Shown here in pieces: positions 59,199 to 64,000 of a DNA stretch of 64,000 bases. This DNA comes from Bisgaardia hudsonensis (GTDB lineage: Bacteria > Pseudomonadota > Gammaproteobacteria > Enterobacterales > Pasteurellaceae). The DNA lies in contig NZ_SLXI01000004.1 of NCBI RefSeq assembly GCF_004345785.1, positions 1 through 64,000 of the forward strand, written 5' to 3'. Position 1 is the stretch's first letter. Every line of letters starts with the position of its first letter. The translations under genes were made by a program, and so were the position numbers. The notes beneath the pieces are model-generated. The model was not told the DNA's origin, made no database searches, and was given only the letters and a program-made list of their open reading frames with translations.

Positions 59199-59612
59199 AT
59201 GAATGATTCACTATGGAGTATGAGGATAGTAAATGAAGGGAAAATATCCGATATATTGTATAAGGAGATAGTATTTATTGTTGTAGACGTTGTAAATTAT
59301 GATATAAAAGCTGTTATTGTAGCCAAAAATCTGATTTATTACCATTTATGGATTTTAAATGTAATTAACCTTATTTTAGAGTACGTTTATTTTTATTTTT
59401 ATTTTTATTTTTATTTTTATTTTTATTTTTATTTTTATTTTTATTTTTATTTTTATTTTTATTTTTATTTTGTCATACTTTTGAGATTGAATATTATTAA
59501 TGTTGGATATTACATCAAAGCTGAAGTGAATAGCATTAAAGTGAATAAAGAAGATTTAAAACATATAATAACCTATGACGAAACATTTGTTGATGTAGTA
59601 TTGCTAAAATAG
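59199..59612 (+). other. Open frame spanning the hexanucleotide tract, probably not a real gene
   Basis: A 137-codon frame that stays open mainly because ATTTTT repeats encode alternating Tyr-Phe. The flanks read EGKISDILYKEIVFIVVDVV and, in a shifted frame after the stop, IAKIGDTLLSLKITPFELEE. There is no ribosome site before the ATG. The flanks could be a faint remnant of a secretion-type membrane-fusion protein, but that is a weak impression only. Confidence 0.25.
59386..59471 (+). repeat. Hexanucleotide tandem repeat (ATTTTT)13
   Basis: Thirteen exact ATTTTT units (59389-59466), preceded by TTT and followed by a partial unit ATTTT, 86 bp in all with no interruptions. Such uninterrupted short tandem tracts change copy number by slippage in Pasteurellaceae. 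A 6-bp unit would not shift a reading frame, so any effect would be on spacing or DNA shape. It lies about 440 bp upstream of the rplN -35 element. Confidence 0.97.
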
Positions 59613-59909
59613 GAGATACTTTATTAAGTTTAAAAATAACTCCATTTGAATTAGAAGAACGCTAATAAAAAACAGATAGTTTTAATTAGAAATTTAGTAA
59701 ATTATAAGTACATATTTTATGTTGTTACAGCTATGCGTTGTTTCGATTCTGCAGAAGATAAAGGTATTTTACTATAACTATCTAATATTTAAGCAAATGA
59801 TGAGTTACTAAACCGGAAAATATAAACGTGTTTAAGAATTTATTTAAGCAACTTTGAGGTAATAATTTTACATGTTTATGCTATCCAATAATATTCTAGT
59901 ATAAAGCTA

Positions 59910-59939
59910 TTGCCCTATATAGATAAATAATGGTATAAT
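59910..59939 (+). promoter_or_regulatory. Promoter of the spc operon
   Basis: TTGCCC (59910-59915) and TATAAT (59934-59939) with an 18-bp spacer, about 70 bp before rplN. The leader contains a GAAA-tetraloop mini-hairpin (CCC-GAAA-GGG, near 59974-59983) and the ribosome site AGCGGAG. It supports independent transcription of the spc genes here. Confidence 0.78.
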
Positions 59940-59998
59940 TCGCAATCTATTTACATTAGGTAAATAGGTTCGTCCCGAAAGGGTGTTATTAATTTTAG

Positions 59999-60382
<384 letters not shown>

Positions 60383-60396
60383 GGGAGAAGTGAGAA

Positions 60397-61265
<869 letters not shown>

Positions 61266-61276
61266 GGCAGGTTATA

Positions 61277-61582
61277 ATGGCTAAACAATCAATGAAAGCA
61301 CGCGATGTAAAACGCGTAAAATTGGCTGAAAAATTCTATGCGAAACGTGTAGAGTTAAAGAAGATTATTTCTGATGAAAATTCTTCAGGCGAAGATCGTT
61401 GGAATGCTGTATTAAAATTGCAAACATTACCACGTGATTCAAGCCCTAGCCGTCAACGTAACCGTTGCCGTCAAACTGGTCGTCCTCACGGCGTACTACG
61501 TAAGTTTGGCTTAAGCCGTATTAAACTTCGTGAAGCAGCAATGCGTGGCGAAGTCCCTGGTCTTAAGAAAGCAAGTTGGTAA
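61277..61582 (+). CDS. rpsN: Ribosomal protein S14 (uS14), zinc-free type
   Basis: A 101-residue S14 of the long form without the CxxC zinc motifs (the C- type), as usual in gamma-proteobacteria. It opens [20 protein letters not shown] and ends with [20 protein letters not shown] and the conserved [20 protein letters not shown]. It is in the 30S head. It lies 11 bp after rplE in the spc operon. Ribosome site GGCAGG. No anomaly. Confidence 0.98.
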   Translation: MAKQSMKARDVKRVKLAEKFYAKRVELKKIISDENSSGEDRWNAVLKLQTLPRDSSPSRQRNRCRQTGRPHGVLRKFGLSRIKLREAAMRGEVPGLKKASW

Positions 61583-61619
61583 TGAACCACTTTAATTTTG
61601 GAATCGGAGTAAAAGCACT

Positions 61620-62012
61620 ATGAGTATGCAAGATCCTATTGCAGATATGTTGACTCGTATTCGTAACGGTCAAGCTGCAAATAAAGTAGCGATCAGTATG
61701 CCTTCATCCAAGCTAAAAGTGGCAATTGCCAATGTCTTAGCAGAAGAAGGTTATATTGACAGCGTTAAAGTATTAGAAGGCGCTAAGCCTGAGTTGGAAA
61801 TAACGTTAAAATATTTTCAAGGAAAACCAGTTGTAGAAAGCATTCAACGAGTAAGTCGCCCAGGTTTACGTATTTATAAACGTAAAGATGAATTACCAAA
61901 AGTAATGGGTGGATTAGGTGTTGCAGTTATTTCTACATCTAAAGGTATAATGACTGACCGTGCCGCTCGTCAAGCGGGTTTAGGCGGTGAAGTTATTTGT
62001 TACGTAGCTTAA
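61620..62012 (+). CDS. rpsH: Ribosomal protein S8 (uS8)
   Basis: A 130-residue S8 of expected length: [20 protein letters not shown] at the start and [20 protein letters not shown] with [20 protein letters not shown] near the C-terminus. In E. coli S8 binds the 16S central domain and also represses translation of spc mRNA at the rplE region, so the whole operon is likely under this feedback control. The target hairpin was not verified here. The gene is 37 bp after rpsN. Confidence 0.98.
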   Translation: MSMQDPIADMLTRIRNGQAANKVAISMPSSKLKVAIANVLAEEGYIDSVKVLEGAKPELEITLKYFQGKPVVESIQRVSRPGLRIYKRKDELPKVMGGLGVAVISTSKGIMTDRAARQAGLGGEVICYVA

Positions 62013-62027
62013 TAGAGAGGTAGGATA

Positions 62028-62561
62028 ATGTCTCGTGTTGCAAAAGCACCTGTTAGTATCCCTGCCGGCGTTGAGGTAAAACTTGATGGTCAGCTACTAA
62101 CAGTTAAAGGTAAGAATGGTGAGTTATCTCGTACTATTCATAACTCAGTTGAAGTTAAACAAGATAATAATGAATTGACATTTTCTCCTCGTGAGGGAAT
62201 GGCTGAAGCTAATGCGCAATCGGGTACAGCTCGTGCGTTAGTTAATGCGATGGTTATCGGTGTTACTGAAGGCTTCACTAAGAAGTTACAATTGGTGGGT
62301 GTTGGCTATAGAGCTCAAGTGAAAGGCAACGCTGTTGCTTTGAGTTTAGGTTTTTCACACCCTGTTGAGCATATATTACCTGCAGGTATTACAGCTGAAT
62401 GTCCAACCCAAACAGAGATTGTTTTAAAAGGTGCAGACAAACAAGTAATTGGCCAAGTGGCTGCAGATATTCGTGCTTATCGCCGTCCTGAACCTTATAA
62501 AGGTAAGGGTGTACGTTATTCTGATGAAGTTGTACGTACAAAAGAGGCTAAGAAGAAATAA
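62028..62561 (+). CDS. rplF: Ribosomal protein L6 (uL6)
   Basis: A 177-residue L6 with the two duplicated alpha/beta domains of the family. It opens [20 protein letters not shown], contains [20 protein letters not shown], and ends with [20 protein letters not shown] then [10 protein letters not shown]. It is located near the GTPase-associated centre of the 50S subunit. It lies 15 bp after rpsH, ribosome site GAGAGG. Nothing unusual. Confidence 0.98.
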   Translation: MSRVAKAPVSIPAGVEVKLDGQLLTVKGKNGELSRTIHNSVEVKQDNNELTFSPREGMAEANAQSGTARALVNAMVIGVTEGFTKKLQLVGVGYRAQVKGNAVALSLGFSHPVEHILPAGITAECPTQTEIVLKGADKQVIGQVAADIRAYRRPEPYKGKGVRYSDEVVRTKEAKKK

Positions 62562-62574
62562 TTAAGGTAACACT

Positions 62575-62928
62575 ATGGATAAGAAATCAGCTCGTATCCG
62601 TCGTGCAACTCGTGTACGTCATATGATGAGAGAACAACAAGTAACGCGTTTAGTTATTCACCGTACTCCTCGTCATATTTATGCACAGGTTATTGCACCG
62701 AACGGTTCTGAAGTGCTTGCTGCTGCTTCCACAGTTGAAAAAGCAATTAGTGAGCAAGTTAAGTATACTGGAAATAAAGATGCTGCAGCAGTAGTTGGTA
62801 AAATTATTGCTGAAAGAGCATTAGAGAAAGGTATTAAAGATGTATCTTTCGATCGTTCTGGTTTTAAATATCATGGTCGTGTCCAATCTTTAGCGGACGC
62901 TGCCCGTGAAGCTGGTCTACAGTTCTAA
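62575..62928 (+). CDS. rplR: Ribosomal protein L18 (uL18)
   Basis: A 117-residue L18 with [20 protein letters not shown] at the start, the [20 protein letters not shown] body and the C-terminal [20 protein letters not shown]. It binds 5S rRNA together with L5 and L25 in the central protuberance. It lies 13 bp after rplF in the spc operon, with ribosome site AAGGT. Family length and motifs are standard. Confidence 0.98.
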   Translation: MDKKSARIRRATRVRHMMREQQVTRLVIHRTPRHIYAQVIAPNGSEVLAAASTVEKAISEQVKYTGNKDAAAVVGKIIAERALEKGIKDVSFDRSGFKYHGRVQSLADAAREAGLQF

Positions 62929-62943
62929 TAGAGGTAATTTTAG

Positions 62944-63444
<501 letters not shown>

Positions 63445-63450
63445 TAAAAT

Positions 63451-63630
63451 ATGGCAAAAACTATAAAAGTAACACAAGTACGTAGTTCTATCGCTCGTTT
63501 ACCGAAGCATAAAGCTACACTACGTGGTCTTGGTCTTCGCCATACTAATCATACTGTGGAGTTAATTGATACTCCGTCTGTACGTGGTATGATTAACCAA
63601 GTTTCATATATGGTTAAAGTGGAGGAGTAA
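63451..63630 (+). CDS. rpmD: Ribosomal protein L30 (uL30)
   Basis: A 59-residue [23 protein letters not shown] at the start, then [20 protein letters not shown] and a C-terminal VSYMVKVEE. This is the short bacterial L30 of normal length. It starts 6 bp after rpsE and ends 3 bp before rplO, so it is plainly in the spc operon. It was read directly from the sequence. Ribosome signal is limited because the gap is so short, suggesting coupling to rpsE. Confidence 0.96.
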   Translation: MAKTIKVTQVRSSIARLPKHKATLRGLGLRHTNHTVELIDTPSVRGMINQVSYMVKVEE

Positions 63631-63633
63631 GAT

Positions 63634-64000
63634 ATGCGTTTAAATACTCTATCTCCGGCTGAAGGCTCTAAACATAGCAAAAAGCGCTTAGGTCGTGGTA
63701 TTGGTTCAGGTTTAGGAAAGACAGGTGGTAGAGGGCATAAGGGTCAGAAATCAAGAACAGGCGGCGGAGTTCGTCGTGGTTTTGAGGGTGGACAAATGCC
63801 TTTATATCGTCGTTTACCAAAATTTGGTTTTACATCAATGAAATCAGCTGTAACAGCTGAAATTCGTTTAGATGATTTAACTAAAATTGAAGGAAACGTT
63901 GTAACTTTAGAAGCATTAAAAGCAGCAGATATTTTGAGTAATGGTATTCAATATGCAAAAGTTATTCTTGCTGGCAAAATTGACACTGCAATAACTGTTA
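63634..64000 (+). CDS. rplO: Ribosomal protein L15 (uL15), 3' end missing
   Basis: Partial: 122 codons before the window ends; the family is about 144 residues. It opens [20 protein letters not shown] and has the glycine/arginine-rich [19 protein letters not shown], then [21 protein letters not shown]15 is a late-assembly 50S protein reaching into the core of 23S rRNA. Ribosome site GGAGG lies in the rpmD 3' end. secY would be expected next, outside the window. Confidence 0.97.
   Translation, partial: MRLNTLSPAEGSKHSKKRLGRGIGSGLGKTGGRGHKGQKSRTGGGVRRGFEGGQMPLYRRLPKFGFTSMKSAVTAEIRLDDLTKIEGNVVTLEALKAADILSNGIQYAKVILAGKIDTAITV

Noticed and set aside
59199-59612. A Tyr-Phe repeat protein encoded by the hexanucleotide tract
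   Set aside because: No ribosome site and no recognisable fold; the frame is open because any 6-bp repeat without a stop stays open.

Overview
The window looks like a chromosomal segment of a low-GC member of the Pasteurellaceae. The evidence is the Haemophilus-type DNA uptake core AAGTGCGGT (19 copies counted by eye on both strands, some paired into terminators), protein sequences close to remembered Haemophilus influenzae homologues (for example GpmA with RHGFSEWN), and local gene orders I recall from Haemophilus (recO-rlmD-relA-dgkA, fbaA-pgk-RNase-ferredoxin, gpmA next to envC-yibQ). No species can be named from sequence alone. I saw no tRNA, rRNA, CRISPR array, complete insertion sequence or prophage.

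Layout. 1-5831: L-ascorbate utilisation, with ulaR-ulaE on the minus strand (ulaE cut by the window edge), ulaG on the minus strand, and divergent ulaAB (a fused EIIC-EIIB), ulaC and ulaD behind a CRP-like site. 5892-10568: dgkA, relA, rlmD, recO. 10682-14199: two overlapping ABC exporter-fold half-transporters behind a 31-bp Fur-box palindrome. 14380-20667: rsmE, yqgE-ruvX, gpmA, envC-yibQ, comM. 20937-23689: an AhpD-like gene bracketed by two copies of a terminator repeat, engB, a VirK/YbjX-family gene and gpt. 23820-26458: pepD, a small outer-membrane protein gene broken by one TGA, and a divergent XRE regulator. 26529-31719: murQ-anmK (wall recycling), glmU, ppx. 31740-37418: tamA-tamB. 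37662-45466: cyaA-narP divergent from hemCDXY. 45763-55494: an NSS transporter with its 30-residue MetS-like subunit, pssA-cutC-hldD, a SpoU methyltransferase, a ferredoxin, RNase T2, pgk and fbaA.

55495-60010 is the odd part: about 4.5 kb with no convincing intact gene. It is very AT-rich, holds reading-frame fragments broken by stops and frameshifts on both strands, contains a 13-unit ATTTTT hexanucleotide tract, and has no uptake sequence. It ends at a strong-looking promoter driving the spc ribosomal-protein operon (rplN, rplX, rplE, rpsN, rpsH, rplF, rplR, rpsE, rpmD, rplO; the last is cut by the window end). The S10 operon that normally precedes rplN is not in the window.

I found no convincing new multi-gene system. 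The best leads are the Fur-controlled exporter-fold ABC pair, the duplicated terminator around the AhpD-like gene, the cyaA-narP arrangement with a non-ATG cyaA start, the single-stop outer-membrane gene beside its possible regulator, and the degenerate island with its hexanucleotide tract upstream of spc.
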